Assembly (NCBI GenBank): GCA_011800805.1
Contig: MPNW01000102.1
Location: forward strand, 19,215 to 83,214
DNA from: Hirudo medicinalis
Lineage: Eukaryota > Annelida > Clitellata > Hirudinida > Hirudinidae
Direction of reading: 5' to 3'
DNA length: 64,000 bases
Both the position numbers and the translations under genes were made by a program. Positions 21,431 through 31,469 of the stretch are shown piece by piece (position 1 is the first letter of the stretch; each line of letters begins with the position of its first letter). A model generated the notes under the pieces. The model searched no databases, was not told the origin of the DNA, and worked only from the letters and a program-made list of their open reading frames with translations.

Positions 21431-24003
21431 TTGTGTTCATTCAAAAGAGAGTTAAAAAGGAATAACAAAGATCAGAATGAGTTAAAGCAAGAAGCTTTAG
21501 CAGTCAATCATAATAAAAAGAAGCTAGTCAACAAAAGCAGAGTAAACAGATGTTTTTACTGCAATGAAAAGGGACACTTCGTAAGAAATTGTCAAAGATG
21601 GATTAAAGATGGCAGACCACCAAAGTCAGAAAAGAAGTTACAAAAGCTTAGAGAAGCAATGACTGTTGAATCCTTTTTCAGTGACTAATCAATTTAGAAT
21701 TGAGAAGGAGTCTGATTGGTTTGTATACAATGGAGCAACTGTTCATGTGACTAAAGATCGGCAGATTCTCATAGAATTTAGAGAGTTCAATGAAAAAAGA
21801 GAGATCAAAACTGTTAAAGGAAACTTAGAAGTAGTAGGAGAAGGCACAGTTCCTGTTGAGATGCTCATTAAAAGAATATGGCATCAGAAGAAACAGTTGA
21901 ACGTTTGGTATGTTCCAAACATTTCTCAAAATTTGTTCTCAATGACTGCTGCACATGACAAGAATAAAGATAGTTGCTTTGTTTCGAGACCCACCTCGTG
22001 TCATTTCAAAATCAATGGGAGAATTGTGANNNNNNNNNNNNNNNNNNNNNNNNNNNNNNNNNNNNNNNNNNNNNNNNNNNNNNNNNNNNNNNNNNNNNNN
22101 NNNNNNNNNNNNNNNNNNNNNNNNNNNNNNNNNNNNNNNNNNNNNNNNNNNNNNNNNNNNNNNNNNNNNNNNNNNNNNNNNNNNNNNNNNNNNNNNNNNN
22201 NNNNNNNNNNNNNNNNNNNNNNNNNNNNNNNNNNNNNNNNNNNNNNNNNNNNNNNNNNNNNNNNNNNNNNNNNNNNNNNNNNNNNNNNNNNNNNNNNNNN
22301 NNNNNNNNNNNNNNNNNNNNNNNNNNNNNNNNNNNNNNNNNNNNNNNNNNNNNNNNNNNNNNNNNNNNNNNNNNNNNNNNNNNNNNNNNNNNNNNNNNNN
22401 NNNNNNNNNNNNNNNNNNNNNNNNNNNNNNNNNNNNNNNNNNNNNNNNNNNNNNNNNNNNNNNNNNNNNCAAACTCAAGAAGTGAATTCTCTTTCAGATG
22501 ATTTGACACTTCAGCTGTATCATGAGAGAATGGCACATCAGAACAAGCACCACATAAAGAAACTCATTGAAAGAGAGCTTGGAATTAAAGTTCGAGTAGA
22601 CACTGAAACCTGCGAAGGCTATCTATGGAAAAGCTCACAGACTCAAGTTCGGAACCAGATTGAGAGCGACAGATGAATTGATTCATTGTGATGTTTGTGA
22701 TCCTTTTGAAATGACATTGATCATTGATCAAGCAACCAGCAAACAGACTCAAGGATTATGTCTTGAATGCTGAAGCAATGGATTTCTCAGACACTTCTAA
22801 CCTAGTATCAAAACTTTCAACCATCAGATCTGTGATCAGTGTAGCAGCTAGAGATAAATGTACTTGCTGCGATTTGATGTGTCTACTGCTGTTCTTTATG
22901 GTTTAAAACAAGCTCCAAGTTGTTGGAATAAGAAGTTTGATGATTTCTTAACAAAAGAAGGTTTTAAATCAAGCTTTGTTGATCCATGCTTACATATCAG
23001 AAACTGAAATGGAAGAAAACTGATTTTGATTTTGTATCTTGATGATGGTCTTATTGCTAGTATGAACAAAGAAGATATTGAGCAATTTTTGACAGATTTG
23101 AAGAAGTCTTTCCAGGTTTCTTGTTCAGAAGCCAAGTTCTACTTAGGGTTAGAAATTGCACAAGAAAAAGATGGAATCAAGATAACTCAGAAGGGTTACA
23201 TCGAGAAAATTCTGAAGAAGTTCAACATGGAGAATGCTAATCATGCAGGGACTCCAATCATCAAGAGCTCATAGAATATTGAACAAGGGAAGGCAGAGAG
23301 CAAATTTCCTTATCGTTCTGCAGTTGGAGCATTGATGTATTTAATGGTAGGTACAAGACCTGATATTGCTTATGCTGTTGGAGTTGCATCAAGATCTTTA
23401 GAGAATCCAACAGAAGATGATATTATTAAAGTCAAGAGGATTTTCAGATACCTTTGAGGGAAGATGAGTCATGGTATCAAATATCAAGCTGATTCAGTCA
23501 AAGGTCTAGAGGCTTATAGTGATGCAGATCATGCTATAGACTCAGCAATTCGTCGGTCTACTACTAGGGTCATTTGTCATTTTGCAGAAGATGCTGTCTC
23601 TTGGTTCAGTCAAAGTCAAGCATCTGTTTGGATTTCAACCACAGAGGCTGAAATCGTAGCTTTAAGTGAAGCAGCCAGAGAATTAGTGTGGTCAAAGAGG
23701 TTCTTCATAGAGTTGACTCAGATTGACAAACCAAAGCTTTTTGTTGATAATGAAGCAGCCATGAAGTTAGCATACAATCCAGAAATGCATAGAAGAACCA
23801 AACACGTTGAGACAAGACATTTCTATGTGAGAGAGTGCATTCAAGAAAATTTGTTAGAGATTGAAAGAATATCAAGTCAAGATCAACTTGCTGATATCAT
23901 GACGAAACCTCTGTTCAAACCGAGATTCAGAATGCTTTGCCAAGCAATTGGACTTTCTCAAGAAGATGTTTGTCTAGAGAACAATGGTAACAAGAAGGGA
24001 AGG
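21431..24003 (+). pseudogene. Ty1/Copia retrotransposon gag-pol remnant
   Basis: Gag zinc knuckle CFYCNEKGHFVRNC (21551-21592). Protease-like region DWFVYNGATVHVTK, where the usual WxxDSGA active site reads WFVYNGA, so the catalytic Asp is missing. Gag-pre-integrase LYHERMAHQNKHHIKKL and CEGYLWKS. After a deletion the reverse transcriptase has LYLDDGLIASMNKEDIEQFL (23034) and KFYLGLEIAQEKDGIKITQK. RNase H has EAYSDADHAID (23508), STTEAEIVALSEAARELVW and TKHVETRHFYVRE. An N run (22030-22469) hides the middle of the protease/integrase part. The integrase core is largely missing. The in-frame stop near 23272 and other breaks show decay. It is followed directly by the 3' LTR; no 5' LTR was found. 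Confidence 0.9.
22030..22469. other. Assembly gap (440 N)
   Basis: Run of N inside the Copia element. Open frames crossing it are artefacts. Confidence 1.
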
Positions 24004-24229
24004 TGTTGAAATAGTTTTGTTCTAAAACTATGTTATGTGGTTCTGGGGCACTCAGAAGTTGGTGAGAGGCTGAGGTGAGTTGTAGCTGGTTGTGGTGAAG
24101 TTCTCGATAGAAACTTTGTTGTAGAAAGACTGTAGTCAAGTTCCTTAATTGATTAAAGTTGACAACTATATTCAGTTGTTTATTAAACTATTAACTATTG
24201 TTTTCCGTTTACTTCCATAATTTTCAACA
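24004..24229 (+). repeat. 3' LTR of the Copia element
   Basis: Begins TGTTGAAA directly after the purine-rich AAGAAGGGAAGG at the end of pol and ends TTTCAACA, a perfect 8-base terminal inversion with TG...CA borders. Length is 226 bp. No second copy lies in the window, so age cannot be estimated. Confidence 0.75.
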
Positions 24230-24984
24230 ACAACAACAGAACATAACATTAATTTATGGTGGTTCAAGTAGACTAATGTCTGTGTGATAAACCACTCCTA
24301 TTTAATTCAATATCCAAGTATCGATAGCCCTATATTAAATAATTACACTGAATATGAATGTGTTGTCTCTTCATCAAGCTTGTTTCACCGATTAACTACT
24401 CTCGTGCTGAAGTAATTATTCTTCAGAGTACCCGTTGTTTTCTCATACAGCTTGCATTCATGCCCTTGGTAGTATTATATGGTATTCTACATTTTTAAAT
24501 TATAATATTTAATATTTTGTTAAATATCGGCAACTCTAGTTGCTAATACACGTACTCTTATTCTCCGCCTGTTCTCGTATTCCAGAATACCCCCAAATTC
24601 AAATTGTTATAATATGTTCATATTAATTGTTTTAACATATTGTGATAATTTTAAAAAGTTTAGATAATCATCTTAAATTTCTTTGATATTCTAAACTCTG
24701 ATCAGTTTCATCTAAAAATTGATGGCAATGCCCTATTTTCGCTATTAATTGGAGCAGATGTTTTGTTTTATTCGTTGGCGTAGCTTTAGCGGGGTGTAAT
24801 TTTACCACAAATTATCCAAATTTGGTAAGTTTTATAATTTTATTGTCGGATAAATATTGCTCTAGTTATATAAGTGCTATGATGATACGCAGTGTCTAGA
24901 ATGTGGGATTTGTCAACGCTAATGTGGCTTATAGCGGCTAAAAATTATTTAAACTTTTTATATTATACTTCATGCACCGACCTG
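24230..24984. other. Non-coding, nothing recognised
   Basis: AT-rich sequence with (CAA)n directly after the LTR. No open frame or repeat family was supported. Confidence 0.3.
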
Positions 24985-25062
24985 GGCGTCGATAGCCGAG
25001 TGATTAAGGCTTTCGCTTTGGTGCGGCTCAGGAGTTCGTATCCTAGCCGCTCGCAAGATAAC
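24985..25062 (+). repeat. tRNA-like sequence (SINE head or tRNA pseudogene)
   Basis: GATAGCCGAGTGATTAAGGC resembles a Ser/Leu-type D-arm with the pol III A box, and GGAGTTCGTATCCTAGCC resembles the T-arm with the B box (GGTTCGAATCC). The acceptor stem halves do not pair well, so a working tRNA gene is unlikely. A tRNA-derived SINE head is the better guess. Confidence 0.4.
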
Positions 25063-25069
25063 TAATATA

Positions 25070-25780
25070 GTCCACGTACCTATTGAAATTGGTCTTCTTA
25101 AGAAACGCCTAAACCATAAGCTTTTAAAGTGTGATATTTACGTTATCATTTTGGGTTTTAGAGTGGTATGAATGTATTTTACAATAATTTTTTTAAGGAT
25201 AACCTGGAGCATTAGTTGGTTAGATTTTATCATAAATATGGTGCAATTTTGCTTTGTATATTATATCAATATCTCTATCCAATGATGCCTCTGAAATTGG
25301 TGCAATTATTTCAATAATTATAATGACATTGATTTACATTATTTTTAGTTTTATATATTTTCAAGTTATGTTGCATCGTTTGTAGATCTCTCAGGACATG
25401 AATAAATTGGTTTCAAGGAAACACAAGTGGTCACTTGATTATACAGCAAGGTTTGAAAGACTTTAATGTTTCTAATTGCTTTTGCATGTTTTCACATTTT
25501 CTTTGGTAATTGTGCAAAGGCTTTGTAAGTCCCAGTAGATAAAATGAATATGACAATGAAACATGCCCCAGGTCTTGGCCCAAACAAAAGCCTAATAAAA
25601 ATCAACTGGTATAGATGTTTCAAATTTTTAGAAATCCTTTAAAAAAAATCAAAAAATTTTTATCTCTACTGGTTGATTTTTAATAGGCTTTTGTTCGGAT
25701 TTACTTACCTGGGCAGATTTTACAGCTGAATAGTGAATAACTGATGATATTAATAATGTTTAATAAATAGACAACTGTCA
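25070..25780. other. Non-coding, inverted-repeat piece only
   Basis: 25594-25615 (GCCTAATAAAAATCAACTGG) and its near complement at 25664-25695 (CTGGTTGATTTTTAATAGGC) form a hairpin with about 50 bases between the arms. No gene is seen. Confidence 0.45.
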
Positions 25781-25831
25781 TTGGTTCATTGAAACAATGT
25801 TTTGTAATTTATAAATTGTTAATTTATAATA

Positions 25832-25977
25832 GATATGGCAAGAAATTCAATTTTCATTGTCTCCAATTATTATATAGCCATTATTATCAAGATGGTGGGA
25901 ATGTATGGCCAGTACAAGCTATTGTTTCTATTCAGCAAAGTGTTTTATTTTTGACTGTGCTGAGATCTTGCCCAAAA
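25832..25977 (+). pseudogene. Broken duplicate of EMC4 exon 2
   Basis: GGCAAGAAATTCAATTTTCA through GTACAAGCTATTGTTTCTAT, TCAGCAAAGTGTTTTATTTT and GAGATCTTG matches 26384-26504 (second EMC4 coding exon plus the start of the next intron) nearly base for base, with insertions in the first half. The frame reads [10 protein letters not shown] before the degraded splice site. It is a local partial duplication, about 550 bp upstream of the original. Confidence 0.75.
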
Positions 25978-26109
25978 TTTGGTATAAAGTCACTGAAAAT
26001 GCATGAGTTATAAAAAAAATGCAGAAGATGGACAATTGAATTTAATGAAGCTTTAAAATAAAATAATATTCAAAAATTTAATGATAAGAAGGCAAAGTTG
26101 CTTTCTAGA

Positions 26110-26825
26110 ATGAAGCATGATGGTAGCAGGCAACCACTGGCATCTGAAATCCTTCCTGACCCACCTGGGTTTAGCTCCATCACTGCAAATGAACTTACTC
26201 CCAGAGAAAGCAAACCTGATTTGATTGAGAAAGTATGTCTTTTAATACATTTATATCTTATTTTATGAAAATGGTTATTTGTTGCTGAAAATTAAGTTTG
26301 CCTTAATTCACTTTAGAAATCTTGGGATATCGCCCTTGGTCCATTAAAACAAATCCCTATGAATTTGTTTATCATGTGGATGGCAGGAAATTCAATTTCC
26401 ATTTTCCCCATCATGATGGTGGGAATGATGTTTATAAGACCAATACAAGCTATTGTTTCTATTCAGCAAAGTAGTTTTATTTTTGACTGCATTGGGATCT
26501 TATTCTGTAGCATTTAACAAAATTTTTCTTTTGTGAAAAGCTTTTCGGATGATTGAAGGCAAAAATTCTGGTATTCAAAAGCTTGTTTATACGTTTGGAA
26601 ACTTGGTTGGAATTGGCCTTGCTGTTTATAAATGTCATGTAATGGGTCTATTGCCCCTCCATGCTTCTGACTGGCTGTCATTTGTTGAACCCCAACAGGT
26701 GATAATATTTTTAACTTGCTTTATAATGTTCTTTTTACAATGTTAGCCAAATATTCATTTTGTTAAAATCATTAAATTATGTGTTTCAGAGATCTGAGTG
26801 GTCCAGTGGAGGATTTGCCCTCTAA
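26110..26825 (+). CDS. EMC4: ER membrane protein complex subunit 4
   Basis: Four exons join in phase: 26110-26232, 26317-26470, 26541-26698, 26790-26825 (471 nt, 156 residues from this start). The protein reads [75 protein letters not shown] and ends WSSGGFAL. These match EMC4 (TMEM85) closely, including the C-terminal SGGG/SGGF end. Known role: subunit of the ER membrane insertase complex. Human EMC4 has 183 residues. The frame is open upstream of 26110 (RRWTIEFNEALK, resembling the human N-terminus) but contains a TAA at about 26059-26061. Either an upstream start or exon is missing, the base is a sequencing error, or translation starts at 26110. AATAAA lies at 26861. Confidence 0.9.
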
Positions 26826-26869
26826 AAAGCAAATATTTTGACTCCAAGATTACTATCATTAATAAAAGT

Positions 26870-27440
26870 GTTAATACTGCTTAAGATCTACTATATTAGT
26901 GAATTTGGATTTGTCCTTTATCTAAAGCCTTGAAATTTTAGGTGGCACAAGTCGGTGAAATTGTATCCATAGGGAGAGAAATTAGATGTAGCTGATAGAA
27001 GCTCAAGAAGGTCCACCATATGCTAATGTGAAATTTCAAATAACTTGGTTAAGTAGAACAAAGGCCAAAATCCCATTCCTTTGAATTTCTTTGACACAAT
27101 AAGATTTCCTCCAGAAATAATTTGAGGTTTATAAAGTATTTTATAAACTTTTGGAGGTAAGATGTTGCTTAGGAAAGAATTACCAGAGGCCTTCAGATAA
27201 GCAGGTTACAATAAAGAATATCCACATGGGATCCGAGACTCATGATACCTAAGGCTTCAATAAGTACATTTATATATCTGTTCCCGACAGGGGTAGTGGT
27301 TCAATGGTATTTTCAAGACTATGAAATTTGACTTTCACAGCTCTGATGCTCACAACTAGGCATGTTAAGCGAGGATTTGGAAGATGAGTCCTAGAAAATG
27401 TTCCAGTCTGGCCTAACTATTTATTGTTGCATCCGGCCTA
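26870..27440. other. Non-coding downstream of EMC4
   Basis: No gene recognised. 27297-27315 has GTAGTGGTTCAATGGTA, like a tRNA-Gly A box, without a matching B box. Confidence 0.3.
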
Positions 27441-27446
27441 ATTTTG

Positions 27447-27675
27447 CTGTCGTGGGATAGAGCCAGGTCTGACTCGATAGCGTTGATTGATACGCTGCGG
27501 ATGTCGAAGGTCAAGATCCTCGAGTTTCGAAAGGAACAACCATGTAATCGCCATGTATAAAAGACATACTCATATCTTTGTCGTAGTAGTTCAAATAATC
27601 TCAGTTATGCAAGGGATTTTACTAAAATAAACAAACATTTGTTGTAATTTTCAAATTTAACGATTTGATGATACA
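27447..27675 (+). repeat. LTR-like segment
   Basis: Starts TGTCGTGGGATAGAGCC. Contains a TATA-type ATGTATAAAAGACATA, an AATAAACAAAC poly(A) signal, and ends GATGATACA just before an ATG-containing coiled-coil frame. Borders are TG...CA. No partner LTR or clear primer site was seen, so the call rests on layout only. Confidence 0.4.
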
Positions 27676-27689
27676 GTAATACAAAGAAT

Positions 27690-28135
27690 TGGAAATGACT
27701 GATCTGATCGAAGAAGCTCCTTCGTATTGCTACGGAATGCTAGGGATGAGAAATATGCTGAAGAATGCCGACAAGAAGAAAATCGTCGTGAAGAGCAAGA
27801 ACGGCGTTTTAAGCAACATAAAGAAGATATGCTAGAAAATCGGCAAATTCACGTACGATCCGGAGGCGAACAATTTCGAGACATGGTTCCAGAGACAATA
27901 TTTTCGCTGTCAAATCAATTATGCCATTCAAACAGCAAGCTATTAGTCGATCTAAACCTCCATCAAAAAAGAGAAAGGCATCAGAAATAGACTAGCAACA
28001 GGAAGCAAGGCTGAAAAAAAAGCTCGAGTACGCACCGCTCTAGCCCTTTTGTCTGAAGCAGTCGAGCAAAGGGAGGCAAGACAGGAAACTGCTCGACTTC
28101 GCAGGTGGAAGAACTGCCTATACAATCACCATAAA
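27690..28135 (+). pseudogene. Gag-like coiled-coil remnant
   Basis: Broken frames read ARDEKYAEECRQEENRREEQ, ERRFKQHKEDMLENRQ and, after a frameshift, ARVRTALALLSEAVEQREAR and QETARLRRWKNCLYNHHK before a stop. The charged coiled-coil composition, just after an LTR-like segment, is similar in style to the gag frame at 51257. Function as gag is inferred. Confidence 0.35.
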
Positions 28136-28418
28136 TAAAGCTCATTGCACAATAATTAGAATTAGATCTAGAGACGGATTGCTCCTCACATGGACAATTA
28201 TATGTTGCGTGTTCTAGAGTTGGCAAACCAGACAATCTCTATATCTTCACAGACAATTGATCAACAAAAATATTGTATACCCACAAGCAATGTGAAATTA
28301 AACATGTTAGAAAAGTGCGCTTTCTCTTTTCCATTTAACCAGACTGAGCCACAGCAACGCGTGGCCGGGTACACTAGTATATCATAAATGATACATTATA
28401 CATGATATATATTAAAAC

Positions 28419-29586
28419 TAGGGCTGCAGATCGATCAATATTTTTGATCGCAATTAATCGTGAGATCAATTTTTAAATATTAGATTAACGCGTAATTAAT
28501 CGCACCATATTATTTTTCAATATATTTCACTTTTATCCACAAATCAATTTTATTCATGAAATAATGCTTACAATAGTAGTTTAGAAATGGTTTTTACTGG
28601 TTTGTTAATTCACATTTAGCCAATTGCTGAAGCAAACGAGTCTGTTGATGCTATCTGGGGACAGAGAAGCAGATTTGCTATTCACAGCATGTCCAGAAAG
28701 TGAAAATAACTGTTCACATGGCTCAGTCGTAGCCGGAGAAGCTAAGTATTTGAAGGGTAGCTTGGCAACAAGGCCATGCGATGGCGCACATTACCACCAC
28801 CATTCCAATAGACATAAATCTTTGTCAATTTCTGGCTCTGTTATATAATGTGCTAAAGCTTTTCTCAGCTGTTGACACATCACAGGAACCATCCATGACT
28901 TCGTCAGGTGCCAATGAAATCTGTCACCCCAAAAGCCTCATCGGATTCCGTTCGCATGCCATAACTTACATCTGGGAGAGGAGTTACACTAGGCCTTTGC
29001 TACCCAGCAAGCACCAACAGACGGGGACCGTGCGGTCTGAAGACGGGTTGCCCAGTTCAGCAGGTTATGGCAATTATAATTGCTGAAACTTATGAAGCCT
29101 TTTGGATAATAATGGGGCGTGCCAATGGCCTTATGCAATACCCTGCATTATCCCCAAGAAAAGATCCACTCAAGTTGCTGATATCTCGCTCATCCTTCCC
29201 TGGCCCAGAGTCATGGTGGGCATCGAACTCCGAACATCAAACCTCTTCCGGTGGCCACTCCCATAGCCACAGATTCTGGAAAAGTTTCAGCACTACCTAT
29301 AACAGACTATGTGCTCCAAAATCGACTTACTTATGTTACTTGTGTCCATCGTATGTTTTTAAGTGCAATACAATAAGCTCGGAGTTCGTAAACATATGGG
29401 AAGTAGGAAGCCAAAAAAATAACAAGATATAAAAACAAAGTGTTATAAGATAATAAAAAAAAGGTGAAAATATTTCGTAAATAAATTAATTAAAAAAGTA
29501 TTCAAATTTAACGAGTTGATCGTCACGTTAATTATTCCAACTACTCAAAAATTAGCGCGTTAACGCATATTAATCTGCATCCCTAA
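28419..29586. mobile_element. DNA transposon remnant with terminal inverted repeats (hAT-like)
   Basis: Left end TAGGGCTGCAGATCGATCAA, followed by TTGATCGCAATTAATCGTGA and GATTAACGCG. The right end, complemented, begins TTAGGGATGCAGATTAATAT and continues to GCGTTAACGCG. Flanks ATTAAAAC and ATAAAACT may be a decayed 8-bp target duplication. The inside holds only short, unassignable frames and the GC-rich repeat at 29004-29069. Confidence 0.5.
29004..29069 (+). repeat. GC-rich dispersed repeat, copy 1
   Basis: CAGCAAGCACCAACAGACGG, GGACCGTGCGGTCTGAAGAC, GGGTTGCCCAGTTCAGCAGG. The same string with few changes occurs at 49031-49105. The inverse of its start (TGTGCTTGCTGGG) ends the GC-rich block at 51690-51860. 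Confidence 0.65.
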
Positions 29587-29764
29587 TAAAACTAACCCAG
29601 TATTATAATGGAATATATTATGATTATCCACTTTATTTATAAGACCTAGCAGGACCTAGCATCTAGCCTTGCTTTGATGTTCAAATGTTTATCTTAAACA
29701 AACTGTTTAAAATTGAAATTACAATATATGTAAGTCATTAAGCTGTCTATGAAATTGATAAAAG

Positions 29765-29935
29765 CAGTCAATCATTTTCACCATCATCAGTATCTATTAA
29801 ATCGACTGCAATTTCAAGATAATCAGCAGTGCGAGCTTACCAGAAGTGTCAACCACATCGACAAGAAATATTTCAGATTCTGATGTTGTAACAGTAGCAC
29901 AAATGATTGACTCATTGTGAACTTTGTTATAGGGC
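29765..29935 (-). pseudogene. hAT/DUF659-type transposase fragment
   Basis: The minus strand reads KVHNESIICATVTTSESEIF, LVDVVDTSG and, one frame over, TADYLEIAVDLIDTD. DUF659 domains of hAT transposases have ...INF.V.....VFLKSVDTSG....ADYL..LL. The match is short and frameshifted. Confidence 0.4.
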
Positions 29936-30232
29936 CTAAAAAGGATGTTTTGATGAATTTCCAGCCATCATTTGCTCAATTGAAAATAAATTTGGAACAA
30001 GTGTGTAGTGTCACAAAGTATACATAAATTTGGTTTTTATCAGTTCAATAGTTTAGGAATTATGCTAAAATTAAGAGGTGCTTTTTCACATCTTAGGTCA
30101 TTTCTCGACTTATGGAATCTCATTACGAATAACCTTTTTCCAGACGGCAGATGATCAATGTATATATCAAGGTTGACAAGAGAATTTTTCCAAAGCAGCA
30201 GCTTGAAATGAGCTTGCCCTCTTCCTATTCAG

Positions 30233-30349
30233 ACTGAAATCCTAATGGAACCTTTGGGAAATGTCATCAAGAGTGGTCAATCAATAGAAGACAGTTCAAC
30301 TTCAATTCAGATCATTAGAATAGCCCAGGAAGAACTGAATGCAAATTAA
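30233..30349 (+). CDS. Candidate terminal exon of an unidentified gene
   Basis: After a strong acceptor (TTGCCCTCTTCCTATTCAG) the frame reads TEILMEPLGNVIKSGQSIED then SSTSIQIIRIAQEELNAN and a stop, 38 residues in phase 0. AATAAA follows at about 30481. No upstream exon or family was recognised, so it may be a chance frame or part of a mobile element. Confidence 0.25.
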   Translation, partial: TEILMEPLGNVIKSGQSIEDSSTSIQIIRIAQEELNAN

Positions 30350-30840
30350 GTAAAATATTAAGTACATAAATGAAACATTTTCTTACTACTAAAAATCTAT
30401 TTTTTGTTTTCAAGGAGCTTGTCATTTATCAACGTTTTCAGGCCCTCAAACTTTTAAGAATTTTACTGTGCAAACACTTCAATAAAAATTCTAGGAACAA
30501 TCACTTGTAAAGAAATCATACTTCAATCAAATTCTTATTTAGCAGATAACATTAAGACCCATTTCACAATATCTAACCAATGTGACTATGATTATGCTCA
30601 CAACATATTATGCACAATGCAGAGCAAACTCATACATCTTACAGCAGCATATTTTACTTGCTCTTTCTTCTCGGATTGAAGTAAAAGAATTGCTTATAGA
30701 AATTGTCTTCCTATTTACCATATTTCCATAACCTGAGCTTTGTTTAAGTTATTAGCTTTATTTCATAGTAAAAATAAATTTATTCAATACAAAAGTGTCC
30801 TGTTTAATTATAAGAATTAATTAAAGTAATGACCAGTCCA

Positions 30841-31464
30841 TCATTCCTGTGGTTCCCTTGGTTCTTTGACTAAAAAGTTGTCTATGGTTTTTTGCCACTC
30901 TGGGGTAGGTCTTTGGCACACTGGATTCATGCCTGTGAGTCCAGGTTTTTTGTTTTTTCCTAAAAAAGTATTTTACATGTTGCGTTAAATTTAGTATGCA
31001 TCATATATTGAAACTTAAATATCTGGTATACCAGAGGTGCTTCCATTTCCAATGCTAGACTGTGCATTGACACTCTTTTGTGGTACTTTAGCTCCCACAA
31101 CTACAATTTTCATGAATTTTAAGTTTAGTTATAAAGATCTCTTGATTAAGAAGCTACACCCAAAAGAAATTTCATGTTAATTCCCATAACAATAGAAGAT
31201 TGTTTTAGTAGTACTTTCATTAATCCACAGGATTATAAGAATTGATGTAGTTCTGTGCAAAATCTAACATCAATTTGACATAATAACGTTCTTGATTAAA
31301 AAAAAAGTAGGTTTTGTCAAACGGCCGATATCAAAAATTTAATATAGCTTAACAGCATTCAAATGATTGTTATAAAGCATTTGAGCATATTGGTTTATTT
31401 GCTAAACCTTAACAATAAGCGAGTTACCTTTTTTTGCGCAATTATCCGCCTTGGTACGCACCAT
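30841..31464 (-). CDS. PCLAF: PCNA-associated factor PCLAF (PAF15)
   Basis: Three short exons on the minus strand join in phase: 31464-31428, 31100-31032 and 30959-30841 (225 nt, 74 residues), all GT-AG. Exon 1 begins MVRTKAD, identical to the start of vertebrate PCLAF. Exon 2 has VVGAKVPQKSV and GNGSTS, parallel to VVAARAPRKV...TNSTS. Exon 3 has NPVCQRPTPEWQKTIDNFL, parallel to NPVCVRPTPKWQKGIGEFF. QKTIDNFL is a PIP box (Q-x2-I-x2-F). Known role: a small disordered protein bound inside the PCNA ring during DNA replication and lesion bypass. The protein is shorter than the human one (111) and lacks the C-terminal KEN-box region. A complementary poly(A) signal lies at 30779-30784. Confidence 0.88.
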
Positions 31465-31469
31465 GTCGA

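Noticed and set aside
21939..22536. Long open frames across the N run
   Set aside because: Undetermined bases create artificial open frames. The same applies to 49092-49889.
27297..27315. tRNA-Gly-like A box
   Set aside because: No B box or cloverleaf at the expected distance.
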